A stretch of 64,000 nucleotides of DNA from Methylocystis rosea (GTDB lineage Bacteria; Pseudomonadota; Alphaproteobacteria; Rhizobiales; Beijerinckiaceae), in assembly GCF_003855495.1 (NCBI RefSeq), contig NZ_CP034086.1:1364001-1428000 (forward strand), read 5' to 3'. Position numbers and translations under genes: made by a program. This document shows, piece after piece, positions 51,795 through 61,303 of this stretch (positions are counted from its first letter, which is position 1; each line of letters starts with the position of its first letter). A model generated the notes under the pieces. It was not told the DNA's origin, searched no databases, and saw nothing but the letters and a program-made list of their open reading frames with translations.

Positions 51795-52051
51795 GTTTCT
51801 GCTCCTCGCGCTTGCAACGTCCCGCCCGAGCTTGACCTGTGACGGTCTCGCATGATGCCGGCGAGGAGAAAGGCGCGTTGCATAGCCAAGAAGATATAGC
51901 GCCGCCCATCTGAGCCGCGAAGGAGCCCGAGGCTAAATATTTGTGTTTTCCGCCGTCCGAGCCATATTGCCGCATTGGCCAAAGCGCGTCATCAAGCACC
52001 CGGCGCGCGCGCCCGGGGCCATCCCGTTTTGCTCTTTCCTGACCGAGTCTG

Positions 52052-52843
52052 ATGCTCATCGATACCCATTGTCACCTCGACTTTCCCGATTTCGCGCCAG
52101 AGCTCGCGGAGACGATCGCCCGCGCCAAGGCGCGCGGCGTCGCGAGAATGATCACGATCTCGACGCATCTGTCGCGCTTCGAGCGTGTAAAGGCGGTCGC
52201 CGAAACCTATCCGGAGGTCTTCTGCACGGTCGGGACGCATCCGCACCATTCGCACGAAGAGGCCGAGCCGACCGTCGAGGCGCTGGTGACGCTGTCGCAA
52301 CATCCAAAATGCGTCGGATTGGGCGAAGCGGGCCTTGACTATCACTATGACCACGCGCCGCGCGACGTGGCGCAGCGCATCTTCCGCATTCACGTCCAGG
52401 CCGCCCGCGAAACCGGCCTGCCGCTCGTCATTCATACGCGCGACGCCGACGACGACTGCGCCGCGATTCTGAAGGACGAAATGGGGAAGGGGGCTTTCCC
52501 CGCCCTGCTCCATTGCTTCACGAGCGGGCCCGCGCTCGCCCAGACCGCGCTGCAGCTCGGCCTCTATATTTCCTTTTCCGGCGTCGTAACATTCAAGAAC
52601 GCCGAATATCTGCGCGAGATCGCCCGCGACGTGCCGCTGGAGCGCCTGCTGGTCGAAACCGACGCGCCCTTCCTTGCGCCGACGCCTCATCGCGGCAAGC
52701 GCAACGAGCCGGCCTTCGTCGTCGACACCGCGCGCGTGCTCGCCGAACTCAAGGGAATCAGCGCCGCTGAACTCGCGATCGCCACAACCGAAAATGCGTT
52801 GCGGCTGTTTTCCAAAATGCCGCCTCTGGACGCCGTCGCGTGA
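52052..52843 (+). CDS. TatD family metal-dependent hydrolase
   Basis: A 263-residue TIM-barrel deoxyribonuclease-like protein. Metal ligands are visible in DTHCHLDFPDF (His5, His7), GLGEAGLDYHYDH, VIHTRDADDD, HCFTSG and VETDAPFLAP. TatD enzymes act as 3'-5' DNases or on D-aminoacyl-tRNA. Its stop overlaps the GTG start of the next gene (GTGA). In many relatives tatD and the metallo-hydrolase follow metG directly; here 3.1 kb with five other genes lies between. Confidence 0.93.
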   Translation: MLIDTHCHLDFPDFAPELAETIARAKARGVARMITISTHLSRFERVKAVAETYPEVFCTVGTHPHHSHEEAEPTVEALVTLSQHPKCVGLGEAGLDYHYDHAPRDVAQRIFRIHVQAARETGLPLVIHTRDADDDCAAILKDEMGKGAFPALLHCFTSGPALAQTALQLGLYISFSGVVTFKNAEYLREIARDVPLERLLVETDAPFLAPTPHRGKRNEPAFVVDTARVLAELKGISAAELAIATTENALRLFSKMPPLDAVA

Positions 52844-53634
52844 GCTTGAGAATCAGCATCCTTGGGTGCGGCTCGTCGGGCGGCGTGCCGCGCGTCGGGC
52901 AGGGCTGGGGAAAGTGCGATCCGGACAATCCGAAAAATCGGCGCCGGCGCTGTTCGATTCTCGTCGCTCGAGGTCCTGCTGACGCAGCGACGCAAGTGCT
53001 CGTGGACACCGGACCGGATCTACGCGAGCAACTCATCGACGCCGACGTCAAGCGGCTCGACGCGGTCTTCTATACCCATCCCCACGCCGACCACACCCAC
53101 GGCGTCGACGATGTGCGCGGCCTGGTCATTCTGAGCGGTCGGCGCATCCCGGCCTATATGGACGAACCGACTTCGCGGTCTTTCGCCACGAAGTTCGACT
53201 ACATCTTCAAGACGCCGCCGGGGAGCTTTTATCCGCCGCTGATGACCGAGCATCGGCTGCATCTGGGGCGCGCCGAGACGGTCGAGGGACCGGGCGGCGC
53301 CATCGTCGCCACGCCTTTTCGCCTGGACCATGGCGACATGGACGCACTCGGCTTTCGCTTCGACAACGTGGCCTACACGCCGGATCTTCACGCGGTTCCG
53401 CCAGAGAGCGTTCAGTATCTGGAAGGGCTCGATCTCTGGATTATCGACGCGCTGCGCCATCAGCGGCACGGCACGCATCTGTCCGTCAGTCAGGCGCTGG
53501 ACTTCATCGCGCATTTCAAGCCAAAGCGCGCCGTTCTGACGGATCTGCACGTTGATTTGGATTACGACGCGCTCGCCGCGACGCTGCCGGAAAATGTCAC
53601 GCCGGCTTTTGACGGAATGGCGCTCGAAGTCTGA
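52840..53634 (+). CDS. MBL-fold metallo-hydrolase (PhnP-like)
   Basis: A 264-residue metallo-beta-lactamase-fold enzyme. ILGCGSSGGVPRVGQGWGKC at the start and the HxHxDH metal motif in THPHADHTHGVDD are visible, with FRLDHGDMDALGF and the C-terminal VLTDLHVDLDY. PhnP is a cyclic phosphodiesterase of phosphonate catabolism, but tatD-linked homologues are thought to be general phosphodiesterases. GTG start coupled to tatD (GTGA). Confidence 0.92.
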   Translation: MSLRISILGCGSSGGVPRVGQGWGKCDPDNPKNRRRRCSILVARGPADAATQVLVDTGPDLREQLIDADVKRLDAVFYTHPHADHTHGVDDVRGLVILSGRRIPAYMDEPTSRSFATKFDYIFKTPPGSFYPPLMTEHRLHLGRAETVEGPGGAIVATPFRLDHGDMDALGFRFDNVAYTPDLHAVPPESVQYLEGLDLWIIDALRHQRHGTHLSVSQALDFIAHFKPKRAVLTDLHVDLDYDALAATLPENVTPAFDGMALEV

Positions 53635-54152
53635 CGTCGCAGCTATCGCCAAAAATGATATATTTTGGTTCCATAATATGGATTATGCGAATCGTGGATG
53701 AGGATGGATGCGGCTGGCGCCGTCTGCTCTTGCCTTTCGCTCGCCTGAGATTTTGCGTCGATGTCATGTCCGGCGGAACGCCGCCGCCGGCGTCCTCGGA
53801 TGACGCATTATGTTGACAAGGCGGCGCGTGTTCAGCGCATGGCGCGTCAATCCCAACCGCGCAACGCACCTAAACTCCTGCAATCGCGAACATTCCCGCC
53901 GACGCAGGAATTTGACCTAGTTGTCAAACCGTGGCGACTGTTTGGATTTTTGGATCACCCCACGGAATTTGCTGGCCTTAGGGGGCCAAACTCTGGTAAA
54001 AGGCTCGCTGCGCGGGACTATATGGCATTCAAGAGGCACATCATCGTCGTTTCCGGGCGGGCGCGTTTTTTGAGACGCGCCAACTGGAGCGGTTGGGCGC
54101 ACAAGGTTGGCATAGCGGTCTTGCCGTTTTTGGCGGAGACGAGCAGGTAGAC
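53635..54152. other. 518-bp intergenic region with palindromes, leader of the cold-shock gene
   Basis: No convincing gene is present; a 129-codon frame (53761-54150) lacks coding character. TCCAT-AAT-ATGGA (53670-53682) is an exact 13-base palindrome in an AT-rich patch. TTGAC-CTAGTT-GTCAA (53912-53927) is an inverted repeat whose left half also looks like a -35 box. The long untranslated leader before the csp start would suit the temperature-responsive leaders known for csp mRNAs (inference). Confidence 0.4.
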
Positions 54153-54818
54153 ATGAGCAAAGGTAGAGATTTTCGGGGCCCCCGCAAGCGCGGATTTGAT
54201 GACGACGCTCCGTATAGCTATGATTCGCCGCGCACGAGCCGGGCGCCGCGATCTCCCTTTGGCGGCGGATTTCCAGATTCGCCGCCTCCGATGTCGAACG
54301 AGCCAGCAGTCGACGCCATCGTGAAGTGGTTTAAGACTGACAAGGGGTTCGGCTTCGTTGAGCTTGCCAATGGCACCGGCGACGCGTTCCTCCATATCGG
54401 CGCCGTTCAGGCGGCGGGATATGACACGCTGCCGCCCGGCGCGAAATTGCAGGTGCAGGTCACGAGCTCGGTGAAGGGCCAGCAAGTGGCGCGCATTCTC
54501 GAGGTCGATTTGGCTGGCGCCGCTGAGCGGGCGCCTCCGCCGCCGCCGCGCGCAGGCGGCGGTTTTGACAGCCCCCGGCCCCGTCGTCAGGCGCCCGATC
54601 CGTCGACCGCCGTTCCGGTCGCCGGCAAGGTCAAATGGTTCGACGAGACAAAAGGCTTCGGCTTCGTGCAGTCGGACGACGGCGGCAAGGACGTGTTCGT
54701 CCATATTTCGATTCTGGGCCCATCCGGCGTGAACCGGCTCGCCGAGGGGCAGCCGGTCACTATGCAGGTCGTCGATACGGCGAAAGGCAGAGAAGCGCTG
54801 TCGATCATCCTGGATTGA
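54153..54818 (+). CDS. cold-shock protein with two cold-shock domains
   Basis: A 221-residue nucleic-acid-binding protein. After a basic, Gly/Pro/Arg-rich N-terminus (about 1-50), the first CSD contains IVKWFKTDKGFGFVELANG (57-75) and FLHI; a Pro/Arg-rich linker leads to the second CSD with GKVKWFDETKGFGFVQSDDG (158-177) and VFVHIS. Double-CSD proteins are typical of Hyphomicrobiales and bind RNA or single-stranded DNA. The ATG at 54153 has a weak site (AGGTAGAC). A strong terminator follows. Confidence 0.93.
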   Translation: MSKGRDFRGPRKRGFDDDAPYSYDSPRTSRAPRSPFGGGFPDSPPPMSNEPAVDAIVKWFKTDKGFGFVELANGTGDAFLHIGAVQAAGYDTLPPGAKLQVQVTSSVKGQQVARILEVDLAGAAERAPPPPPRAGGGFDSPRPRRQAPDPSTAVPVAGKVKWFDETKGFGFVQSDDGGKDVFVHISILGPSGVNRLAEGQPVTMQVVDTAKGREALSIILD

Positions 54819-54838
54819 GCCGCGCTCCGTAGATCCGT

Positions 54839-54878
54839 GCGCCGCGTTCCTCCTTGAGGGCCGCGGCGCTTTTCTTTT
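54839..54878 (+). terminator. rho-independent terminator after the cold-shock gene
   Basis: GCGCCGCG (54839-54846) pairs with CGCGGCGC (54862-54869) and is followed at once by TTTTCTTTT (54870-54878). This is the clearest intrinsic terminator in the window, 20 bases after the csp stop and ending 10 bases before mazG, so mazG needs its own promoter or readthrough. Confidence 0.85.
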
Positions 54879-54888
54879 GGGAACCCTC

Positions 54889-55710
54889 ATGTCCGGTCGA
54901 CCGCCCGGCGACGTCGCCAGACTGATCGAAATCATGGCGGCGCTGCGCACGCCCGGAAGCGGTTGTCCCTGGGATCTCGTTCAGAATTTCCGCTCGATCG
55001 CGCCCTACACGATCGAGGAAGCCTATGAGGTCGCTGACGCCATCGAGCGCAACGATCTTACCGATCTCAAAGACGAGTTAGGCGATCTCCTCCTGCAGGT
55101 CGTGTTCCATGCCCGAATGGCGCAGGAGCAGGCCGCCTTCGCCTTCGAGGACGTCGTCGACGCCATCTGCGACAAGCTCATTCGCCGGCATCCGCACGTG
55201 TTCGGCGACGCCCAGGCTCTCGACGCCGACGGCGTGACCACACAATGGAGCGCAATCAAAGCGCGCGAGAAGATGGCGAAGCAGGGCGCGCCGCCGGCCA
55301 GTCTGCTTGACGGCGTGCCCCTCGCCCTGCCCGCGCTGACGCGCGCCCTCAAGCTGCAACAGAAGGCGTCCGCGGTCGGCTTCGACTGGGACGACGCGCA
55401 GCAGGTTCTTGGCAAGATTCGCGAGGAAACCGAGGAAGTCGCCGCGGAACTCGCGCTTCCCGGCGCGCAGGCTTCGCCGGCGCTTGAAGAGGAGATCGGC
55501 GATCTGCTGTTTGTCGTCGCCAATCTTGCGCGTCACGCCAAGGTCGATCCCGAGCAGGCGCTTCGTGGCGCCAACACCAAGTTCGAGCGGCGGTTCCACC
55601 ATATCGAGCGGCGCCTCGCAGAGATGGGCCATTCGCCTGAAGCGGCGTCTCTCGATGAGATGGAAGCGCTATGGGTCGAGGCGAAAGGCGCGGAACGCAA
55701 GCCGCGCTGA
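54889..55710 (+). CDS. mazG: nucleoside triphosphate pyrophosphohydrolase
   Basis: A 273-residue protein with two MazG domains in tandem. The first shows GCPWDLVQNFRSIAPYTIEE, then DLKDELGDLLLQVVFHARMA with the E-x2-E...E-x2-D metal motif; the second has EETEEVAAEL and LEEEIGDLLFVVANLARHAK. It hydrolyses NTPs to NMP and pyrophosphate, removing aberrant nucleotides. ATG 54889 (MSGRPPGDV) is chosen over 54877, which lies in the terminator T-run. It belongs to the conserved hfq-hflX-mazG neighbourhood, although here it is convergent with hflX. Confidence 0.95.
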   Translation: MSGRPPGDVARLIEIMAALRTPGSGCPWDLVQNFRSIAPYTIEEAYEVADAIERNDLTDLKDELGDLLLQVVFHARMAQEQAAFAFEDVVDAICDKLIRRHPHVFGDAQALDADGVTTQWSAIKAREKMAKQGAPPASLLDGVPLALPALTRALKLQQKASAVGFDWDDAQQVLGKIREETEEVAAELALPGAQASPALEEEIGDLLFVVANLARHAKVDPEQALRGANTKFERRFHHIERRLAEMGHSPEAASLDEMEALWVEAKGAERKPR

Positions 55711-55730
55711 CAAGTACGCGCCCCCGTCCG

Positions 55731-57095
55731 TTAGCGCCCCGCGCCGGCTTCGCGGATCATTTCGGCCTGAGGGAACCGCCTCGCGAGGCCCTCCGAACGT
55801 TCAGGATCGATACGCACGACGAGATGGACGCCGCCCTCCGGCAACGCTTCGCGTTCGAGCACTTCGGTATGGGCATGAAGCCAGGCGAGGCCCTCGCCGT
55901 CGGCGACGTCGAGGTTCATTTCAAATCGAACCCGTCCCGCCGCCAGCGTGGATTCGATCCTTGCCAGCAACTCATCGAGCCCCTGCCCGGTCAAGGCTGA
56001 CACGAGCGTCGGCCGCCGCTGAGGCTCGATCCCGCTCACGGCGAGCTGCAGCGCCGAAAGCCGATCGGGATCGAGCGCGTCGATCTTGTTCCAAACTTCC
56101 AAAATCCGCCCCTCGGCCTCGCCTTTCAGACCGAGTTCGCTCAGGATCGACTCGACGTCCTTCGCCTGCGCTTCCCAATCTTCGTGCGAGACGTCGCGAA
56201 TATGGAGAACCACGTCGGCCAGCGTCACTTCTTCGAGCGTCGCCCGGAAGGCGGAGACGAGCATGGTGGGCAGGTCGGAGATGAATCCCACCGTGTCGGA
56301 GAGCAGAATGCGCGCGCCATGCGGCAGTTTGATCTGGCGAAGGGTGGGATCGAGGGTGGCGAACAGCATGTCCTGCGCCAGCACCTCGGCCTTGGTCAGA
56401 CGATTGAAAAGCGTGGACTTTCCGGCATTCGTGTAACCGACCAGCGCGACCACCGGATAGGGAACGTCACGCCGCGTCTTGCGATGCAGCGCGCGCGTGC
56501 GCTTCACCTTGTCAAGATCGTGCTCGATGCGCCGCATCCGCTCCTCGATCAGGCGCCGGTCCGTCTCGATCTGCGTCTCGCCGGGGCCGCCAAGAAAACC
56601 GAAACCGCCGCGCTGGCGTTCAAGGTGGGTCCAGGAGCGGACGAGCCGCGACTTCTGATAGGAGAGATGCGCGAACTCCACCTGTAGCGCGCCTTCCTTG
56701 GTTCGGGCGCGCTCGCCGAAGATTTCGAGAATGAGCCCGGTCCTGTCGATGACCTTGGCGTCCCACGCCCTTTCAAGATTGCGCTGCTGCACGGGCGAGA
56801 GTTGGCAGTCCATGCTGACCAGCGCGGCGTCCTTCGCCTTGACGAGTTCGCCGATCTCTTCGACCTTGCCCTTCCCTAGGTAAGTCGCGGGTCGAACTTC
56901 GTTCAACGATATGGGAAGCTGACCGACGACATCGAGGTCGATCGCCTCGGCAAGCCCCACCGCCTCGATGAGACGCGCCGCCGTGTCGCGCGCACGCGCC
57001 GCGCCGCCTTGAGTCACATAGGGCCCAATGACCAATGCGCGGGCGCCGGCGCCGTTCGGCGCCGTCCCGTTAACTTCTCCGCTGTCAGCCTTCAA
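55731..57095 (-). CDS. hflX: ribosome-associated GTPase HflX
   Basis: A 454-residue GTPase that splits stalled ribosomes under stress. The N-terminal HflX domain (YLGKGKVEEIGELVKAKDAA, LSPVQQRNLERAW, GFLGGPGETQIETDRR) precedes the G domain: G1 GYTNAGKSTLFN, G2 and G3 FATLDPTLRQ and DTVGFISDLP, G4 NKID. The start is TTG 57095, five bases after the hfq stop with GTAGG upstream; the frame continues through hfq to 57275 but that is a shadow. Operon with hfq. Confidence 0.95.
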   Translation of the reverse strand: MKADSGEVNGTAPNGAGARALVIGPYVTQGGAARARDTAARLIEAVGLAEAIDLDVVGQLPISLNEVRPATYLGKGKVEEIGELVKAKDAALVSMDCQLSPVQQRNLERAWDAKVIDRTGLILEIFGERARTKEGALQVEFAHLSYQKSRLVRSWTHLERQRGGFGFLGGPGETQIETDRRLIEERMRRIEHDLDKVKRTRALHRKTRRDVPYPVVALVGYTNAGKSTLFNRLTKAEVLAQDMLFATLDPTLRQIKLPHGARILLSDTVGFISDLPTMLVSAFRATLEEVTLADVVLHIRDVSHEDWEAQAKDVESILSELGLKGEAEGRILEVWNKIDALDPDRLSALQLAVSGIEPQRRPTLVSALTGQGLDELLARIESTLAAGRVRFEMNLDVADGEGLAWLHAHTEVLEREALPEGGVHLVVRIDPERSEGLARRFPQAEMIREAGAGR

Positions 57096-57099
57096 TCGC

Positions 57100-57363
57100 C
57101 TACCGCTGTTTGTCGGCCTGGCTCTCGTCGTCGCCCGGCTCAAACATTTGTATGGGGTGTCCGGGCATGATCGTCGAGATGGCGTGCTTGTAGACGAGCT
57201 GAGAATGCCCGTCTCGTCGCAGCAACAGGCAAAAATTATCGAACCAGGTGACGATTCCCTGGAGCTTGACGCCATTGACGAGGAAGATGGTGAGCGGGAC
57301 TTTATTCTTCCTGACGAAATTCAAAAATGTATCTTGCAGATTCTGCGAACGCTCTGACGACAT
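57100..57363 (-). CDS. hfq: RNA chaperone Hfq
   Basis: An 87-residue Sm-like hexameric protein that pairs small RNAs with mRNAs. Sm1 ([40 protein letters not shown]) and Sm2 ([13 protein letters not shown]) are complete. ATG 57363 (MSSERSQN) has AGGA six bases upstream; the in-frame ATG at 57447 would add 28 residues not usual for Hfq. It lies between ntrX and hflX in the classic alphaproteobacterial order. Confidence 0.97.
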   Translation of the reverse strand: MSSERSQNLQDTFLNFVRKNKVPLTIFLVNGVKLQGIVTWFDNFCLLLRRDGHSQLVYKHAISTIMPGHPIQMFEPGDDESQADKQR

Positions 57364-57592
57364 CGGCTGTCCTGTTCTGTTTTTTGAGCCGAGCGGAATG
57401 ACGCCGCCCCCAGGGGATCGTTCTTCTTTTTTCGCCGCCGTGGTCATTAGAACCTTTCAAATGGCGAAGCGCAAGGCGCAAGTCGCGCGCTTTCCGCCGC
57501 CAGTTTATGGGAGGCGTTCGGCTTCAACTCCGCGCCAGCTCTCGCCGCAAGCATAATGCAACGCTTTAACTAGCTCATCTAAGTTAATGTTT

Positions 57593-58960
57593 CTATGACT
57601 CGACAGAGAGCGACTTAAGTTTTCGGTGTAAGGCCGAGCGCTCCATGCCGATGAACTCCGCCGTTCGGGAGATATTCCCGGAGAAGCGATTGAGCTGAGC
57701 GACGAGGTATTCGCGCTCGAAAACTTCCCGCGCCTCTCTGAGTGGCAGGCTCATCAGTTTCTCGCCGCGAACGCCGGCGGGAGTCGCCGGCACGAGTTCG
57801 CCGACATCGGCCGGAAGCATTTCGGCCGTGATCGTCGCGCCGGAATCGCCAGACGTGAGGATCATTAAGCGCTCTACATTATTCCTCAACTGGCGGATGT
57901 TGCCGGGCCAGTCGTGCAACTGCAGGATAGCGAGGGCGTCTTCCGAGATCCGTCGGCGCGGCATGCCGGAAGCGAGCGACATGTTCTCCATGAAATAGTC
58001 GATGAGCGCCGGGATGTCCTCGCGCCGCTCCGCCAGCGAGGGAATCCGGATCGGCACCACCGCGAGGCGATGAAATAGATCCTCGCGCAGCGTTCCCTCT
58101 TCGATCGCCGACGCGAGATCTCGCGCCGAGGACGAGATAATGCGCACGTCGACCTCGACCTTGTTCGATCCGCCGACCCGCTGAAACGTCTGATCGACCA
58201 GCACGCGCAGGATTTTCGCCTGGCTATCCTTTGGCATGTCGGCGATTTCGTCGAGGAACAGCGTCCCGCCGTGCGCCTCCTCAAGCGCGCCGATCTTGCG
58301 CTCGCCGTCGGCGCCTTCGCGACCGAACAGCTCGATTTCCATGTTCTCCGGCGTGATCGTGGCCGAATTGATGACGACGAACGGTCCGCCGGCGCGACTC
58401 GACGCCTCGTGGATGCAGCGGGCGGCGAGTTCCTTGCCTGTGCCGGGGGCGCCGGTGATCAGCACGCGCGAATTCACAGGGGCGACGCGGCCAATTAGCT
58501 GCTGCAGCTGATGGGCCGCCGGCGAATCGCCGACGATGCGGTCGAAGGCTCCTGCCCGCTGGCGCAGCGCGGAAAGTTCGCGCCGCAGCTGATAGGCTTC
58601 AAGCGCCCGCTCGGCGACGAGCACCAGCCGATCCGCCTTGAAGGGCTTTTCGATAAAGTCGTATGCGCCGATCTTGATCGCGCTGACCGCGGTTTCGATA
58701 TTGCCGTGGCCCGAGATCATGACCACGGGCAAGCCCTTGTGCTGCTTCTGCACGAGTTCGAGCACCTGGAGGCCGTCCAGCCGAGACCCTTGCAGCCAGA
58801 TGTCGAGAAAAACGAGATGCGGACGCCGGCTCGCGATCGCCGCAAGCGCTTCGTCGGAGTCTTTGGCGGTGCGGACCCCGTGCCCTTCGTCGCTCAGAAT
58901 TCCGGCGACAAGCTCTCTGATGTCCTCTTCATCGTCGACGATCAAAATATCGCTGGCCAT
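57593..58960 (-). CDS. ntrX: response regulator NtrX
   Basis: A 455-residue response regulator of the NtrY-NtrX pair (nitrogen and redox/envelope control). The receiver has the phosphoacceptor Asp in LVFLDIWLQG (about residue 53) and the conserved Lys in DFIEKPFKADRL. The AAA+ domain has Walker A GAPGTGKELAA and Walker [14 protein letters not shown], and the C-terminus is a Fis-type HTH (GNISRTAEFIGMERSALHRK). The GAFTGA loop needed to contact sigma-54 is absent: LFGREGADGERKIGALEEAH stands there. The gene is coupled to ntrY, sharing base 58960. Confidence 0.95.
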   Translation of the reverse strand: MASDILIVDDEEDIRELVAGILSDEGHGVRTAKDSDEALAAIASRRPHLVFLDIWLQGSRLDGLQVLELVQKQHKGLPVVMISGHGNIETAVSAIKIGAYDFIEKPFKADRLVLVAERALEAYQLRRELSALRQRAGAFDRIVGDSPAAHQLQQLIGRVAPVNSRVLITGAPGTGKELAARCIHEASSRAGGPFVVINSATITPENMEIELFGREGADGERKIGALEEAHGGTLFLDEIADMPKDSQAKILRVLVDQTFQRVGGSNKVEVDVRIISSSARDLASAIEEGTLREDLFHRLAVVPIRIPSLAERREDIPALIDYFMENMSLASGMPRRRISEDALAILQLHDWPGNIRQLRNNVERLMILTSGDSGATITAEMLPADVGELVPATPAGVRGEKLMSLPLREAREVFEREYLVAQLNRFSGNISRTAEFIGMERSALHRKLKSLSVES

Positions 58961-61248
58961 TATACCCCGCCCTGTCCCGGCTCACTTGCATGCGCCGGCG
59001 CTTTTTCAGCCTGTGCGCCAGCCGCGCCTGGCTCCTCCTTCGAGGACGTCTCCGCGGCAAGGGGCACGATAAGCCTGACGCAGGCCCCCCGACCCGACGG
59101 CGCGTCCAGCAGCTCCAACCGGCCTCCGTGATCCTCGACGATTTTGGCGACGATCGGCAGGCCCAGTCCGGTGCCGTCCGATCGCGTCGTCATGTAAGGC
59201 TCGAGCAAGCGCTGCCGGTTCATCGCCGGGAAGCCCTTACCATTATCGATCACGTCGATTTCAGCCATGCGATCGCGCACATTCAATCTGATTTCGACTC
59301 TCCCCTTTTCCAGAGCGTCTTTTTCTTCGCGTGCGGCGATGCCTTCGACGGCGTTCTTCACGATATTGGTGAGCGCCTGCGACAGCAAGCGACGATCGAA
59401 CTGCGCGATGACGGGCGTTTCCGGCAACTCTTCGACGATGTCGAGATCGGCGTTGCCGACCCGCATGAGGAACGCGACCTGCCGAATGCATTCGTTGAGA
59501 TCGTCGCGCGCCGGGCGCGCCTTCGGCATACGCGCAAAGGAGGAAAACTCGTCGACCATACGCTTGATGTCGTCAACTTGGCGCACAATCGTGTCTGTGC
59601 ATTGGTCGAAAATGTCGCGATCTTCCTGGATGACCTTGCCGTATTTGCGGCGCAGCCGCTCGGCCGAAAGCTGAATCGGCGTCAACGGATTTTTAATCTC
59701 GTGGGCAATGCGCCGTGCGACGTCCGCCCAGGCGGAAGTGCGCTGCGCCATCACGAGGTCGGTGATGTCGTCGAGCGTCACCACATAGTTATGATGCCCC
59801 GCATCGGCGCGCGCCGAGGTCACTCGCACATTCAAGGTGCGCTCTGCGACGCCGCGCTTGATAATAATCTGGCTTTGAACGGCGCGCGGAAAGACTTCCG
59901 CCGCGTCCTTCAGGATCGGGACGATCTCCGGCAAGACCGACGCGACCGAGGCGCCGACGGTCGCCTGCCCGGTCGCATCTGCGAGCGACAGTTCCTCGGC
60001 TGAGCGGTTGAGAATGGTGACGACGCTTGCCGAGTCCACGCCCATAACCGCGACCGGCACGCCGGAGAGCACGGCCTCGGTGAATTCGCGACGTTCGTCA
60101 TTGATCCGATTGGCTTCGATCAGCCGGTTTTGCTGAAGATTGAGCTCGGTGGTCATATTATTGAAGACGTCGCCGAGGCGCGCCAATTCGCCATGCTGTT
60201 TGTCGACGTTGACGCGAACGTCGAGATTGCCGGCCGACACCTCGTCGGTTGCGGCGATCAGGTCGCGGATCGGCGTCACCAGCCGATCGGCGAAATCCAG
60301 TCCGAACCAGATGGACGACAGCAGCATGATCGTCGTCAGGAAGGCGTACATCAGCACGAAGGCCCGCTGGACGGCGGCGCGATAGGCGTCGAAGACGTCA
60401 TAACTGCTGATCAGGTTCTGAGCCTGTTTGGGAAATTCCACGGCGATCGGGTCAATTGGCCGAGTGACGTAAAGGAACGTGTCCTGAAAGGCGCTGAGCG
60501 CACGCAAAGCGACGAAGCTCTTGCCGTCATCGATGACAAGGCACAGAGGCTCCCCGCGCCGCGCGTCGTCGAACTCGGATTGCGGCGGGGCGATGATGAT
60601 GGAGGCGGCGTTCTGCGCCACGTCGACGCGGTCGAGAATTTCGCCGTTGGATTTCACCAGCGCCGCGACGGAGAAGCCCAGGAAATACGCTCGTGACTGA
60701 AATATTTGATGAAAATACGGACGGTCCGAGTTGTAGAGAATGGCCGCGCGATCGAGGTCCGAAGCCGTGAGCTGCGCCTCCTGCAGTAGCGCCCGGCACT
60801 GACTCTCGCGGAACACGGCCGCGGCTTCCGCTGTATTGTGGACGAAGACCTTGACGCTCGACATGAAGGCGGGATTGAGCACGCGCTCCAGCGTCAGCGA
60901 TCCCGCTACGGCGAGCAGAATCGCTGGAATCAGAGCAATAACCGAGAAAAAGCCGACCGTGCGCACGTGAAGGCGCGCCGCCGCTTCGCCGCGCCGCCAG
61001 ACGCGGTAAAGGCGCCAGGCCTTGACGATCACCATCGCGAGCAGAACGGCGACAAAGACGCCGTTGATGAGGAGCAACGGCAATAGGCGGTCGTCTGTCG
61101 GCGATATCGCGCCGAATTCGGCCACGACCAGGAATGTAGCCAACGCGCAGCCGACGGCGCCGATCACGATGATCGGACCGAACCAGCTGCGAAACGGCGT
61201 TCTGCCTTTCGCCTTTGGCGGAGAAGCCGAGTCTCCGGTCAGGGCCAT
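58960..61248 (-). CDS. ntrY: sensor histidine kinase NtrY
   Basis: A 762-residue membrane kinase. Hydrophobic segments at about 25-45, 55-75, 95-120 and 300-320 enclose an extracytoplasmic sensor region. HAMP, PAS, HisKA (H-box [20 protein letters not shown]) and the HATPase domain (N-box LTNIVKNAVEGI, G-boxes DNGKGFP and GTGLGLPIVAKIVEDHGG) follow. It phosphorylates NtrX and may cross-talk with NtrC. The Ala/Glu/Pro tail is low complexity. It starts 55 bases after ntrC. Confidence 0.95.
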   Translation of the reverse strand: MALTGDSASPPKAKGRTPFRSWFGPIIVIGAVGCALATFLVVAEFGAISPTDDRLLPLLLINGVFVAVLLAMVIVKAWRLYRVWRRGEAAARLHVRTVGFFSVIALIPAILLAVAGSLTLERVLNPAFMSSVKVFVHNTAEAAAVFRESQCRALLQEAQLTASDLDRAAILYNSDRPYFHQIFQSRAYFLGFSVAALVKSNGEILDRVDVAQNAASIIIAPPQSEFDDARRGEPLCLVIDDGKSFVALRALSAFQDTFLYVTRPIDPIAVEFPKQAQNLISSYDVFDAYRAAVQRAFVLMYAFLTTIMLLSSIWFGLDFADRLVTPIRDLIAATDEVSAGNLDVRVNVDKQHGELARLGDVFNNMTTELNLQQNRLIEANRINDERREFTEAVLSGVPVAVMGVDSASVVTILNRSAEELSLADATGQATVGASVASVLPEIVPILKDAAEVFPRAVQSQIIIKRGVAERTLNVRVTSARADAGHHNYVVTLDDITDLVMAQRTSAWADVARRIAHEIKNPLTPIQLSAERLRRKYGKVIQEDRDIFDQCTDTIVRQVDDIKRMVDEFSSFARMPKARPARDDLNECIRQVAFLMRVGNADLDIVEELPETPVIAQFDRRLLSQALTNIVKNAVEGIAAREEKDALEKGRVEIRLNVRDRMAEIDVIDNGKGFPAMNRQRLLEPYMTTRSDGTGLGLPIVAKIVEDHGGRLELLDAPSGRGACVRLIVPLAAETSSKEEPGAAGAQAEKAPAHASEPGQGGV

Positions 61249-61303
61249 GGCGCCTGTATAGGCTCCGCCCGCGCCGGTGGCAATTGAACGGCCCGAAGAG
61301 TCG

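Noticed and set aside
53761..54150. 129-codon plus-strand frame ending just before the cold-shock start
   Set aside because: No ribosome site, no GC-rich third positions like neighbouring genes, and no recognisable domain; more likely leader sequence.
57364..57447. 28-residue N-terminal extension of Hfq
   Set aside because: It is in frame from an ATG at 57447, but Hfq normally starts just before NLQDTFLN, and AGGA is well placed for the ATG at 57363.
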